A stretch of DNA of 64,000 bases from Planctobacterium sp047947135 (GTDB lineage: Bacteria; Pseudomonadota; Gammaproteobacteria; Enterobacterales; Alteromonadaceae): contig CP170457.1 in the NCBI GenBank assembly GCA_047947135.1, positions 1,364,001 to 1,428,000 of the forward strand. The letters are read 5' to 3'. Under the pieces are notes generated by a model. The model worked only from the letters and a program-made list of their open reading frames with translations. It searched no databases and was not told the DNA's origin. Shown piece after piece: positions 63,588-64,000 of this stretch (within the stretch, counting starts at the first letter, position 1; every line of letters begins with the position of its first letter). Position numbers and translations under genes: made by a program.

Positions 63588-64000
63588 TTATTCCTCAAAC
63601 GTACCTTTAATAACGGGCTGGCCATCAAAAATATGCCATTGGCCCATTGCCATAACGTGTTCAATCTTTTGTTGTTTTTTATCCAATACTACAAAGTCTG
63701 CATCATGTTGCAGAGTGACCTGTCCTTTGCGCTGCAGTAATAACAGAGCTGCACTGTTACAGGTAAATATTGGCAGGATTTTCGCCAGATCATGCCCCGC
63801 CTGCAATAACGAGAAAAAGACCGCTGTCATTGCAGCAGACGAGGCGAAATCCATGCCCTTCAGCTGTCCAGTTTTATCAAAACAGGGTAGGCAGCCGCCC
63901 CCGTCGGAACTCATCGTTAATTTATTGGCGGGTAGATCCTGATCTAAGAAACGCGCTACAGCCTCATCTGGCTCATATCCGTCTGAACCCGTTTCAAAAG
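63588..64000 (-). CDS. iadA: isoaspartyl dipeptidase, C-terminal part (runs off edge)
   Basis: The frame is open from the window edge at 64000 to the stop at 63588, so only about 137 C-terminal codons are seen. They show TMSSDGGGCLPCFDKTG with the catalytic Asp, SLLQAGHDLAKILPIFTCNS and FVVLDKKQQKIEHVMAMGQW, which match the end of beta-aspartyl dipeptidases of the amidohydrolase superfamily. The enzyme would split beta-Asp-Arg, the product of cyanophycinase. Two bases separate it from cphB, so the two form one operon. The N-terminus lies outside the window. Confidence 0.9.
   Translation of the reverse strand, partial: FETGSDGYEPDEAVARFLDQDLPANKLTMSSDGGGCLPCFDKTGQLKGMDFASSAAMTAVFFSLLQAGHDLAKILPIFTCNSAALLLLQRKGQVTLQHDADFVVLDKKQQKIEHVMAMGQWHIFDGQPVIKGTFEE

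Noticed and set aside
1..64000. tRNA, rRNA, CRISPR array, prophage or integron
   Set aside because: I saw no cloverleaf, rRNA core, spaced direct repeats, integrase or phage structural gene on either strand.

Overview
The window reads as ordinary chromosome from a marine gammaproteobacterium, most likely of the Alteromonadales. This rests on a classical CRP protein, the yicC / rph-pyrE arrangement, YebG with a LexA box, several TonB-dependent receptors, many stand-alone periplasmic solute-binding proteins, and an AT-leaning, densely packed layout. I see no rRNA, tRNA, CRISPR array, prophage or conjugative gene. One short non-autonomous mobile element and one gene remnant are the clearest signs of recent DNA turnover.

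Region 1 to 9.2 kb: a sucrose-type carbohydrate locus. It holds a TonB-dependent receptor (running off the left edge), an amylosucrase, a LacI-family repressor and an MFS transporter. Three copies of a CTTAAACGATTAAG-like palindrome sit in front of the receptor, amylosucrase, repressor and transporter genes, so they probably form one LacI-type regulon. A periplasmic binding protein, a small unknown gene and a CaiB/BaiF CoA-transferase follow.

Region 9.2 to 30 kb: outer-membrane transport and signalling. A binding protein is divergent from a second TonB receptor. A 7TMR-DISM hybrid histidine kinase is translationally coupled to another binding protein. Next come an alkyltransferase-like DNA-repair protein, a 59-residue small gene, crp, a YgjP-type metalloprotein, a CPA2 antiporter, a lipoprotein, and a porin / PstS-like / GGDEF-EAL group. 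A secreted KatG and a protein fusing two different periplasmic binding folds follow. The stretch from 29.5 to 30.2 kb holds the first codons of a Fic protein behind an array of palindromic half-sites.

Region 30 to 50 kb: housekeeping genes (yicC, rph-pyrE-tusA, yebG, an EAL-HDOD protein), then a little-described cluster. The cluster contains an esterase-fold protein that has lost its nucleophilic serine, a glutamate-cysteine-ligase-like enzyme with two CBS domains, and a zinc deacylase of the AstE/AspA type. After it come secreted peptidases and an amidohydrolase, a MAPEG protein, DUF1285/DUF3014 genes, a sterol-desaturase-type membrane oxidase, an M1 peptidase and an HMG-CoA reductase.

Region 50 to 64 kb: proB-proA and an EamA transporter whose 3' end was rewritten by a MITE-like insertion, a CZB-type soluble chemoreceptor, hemH, an AbgT transporter, and a cyanophycin locus (iadA, cphB, cphA and a short cphA paralogue). 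An intrinsic terminator lies between cphB and cphA. Together the last genes would make, break down and finish hydrolysing the Asp-Arg storage polymer.
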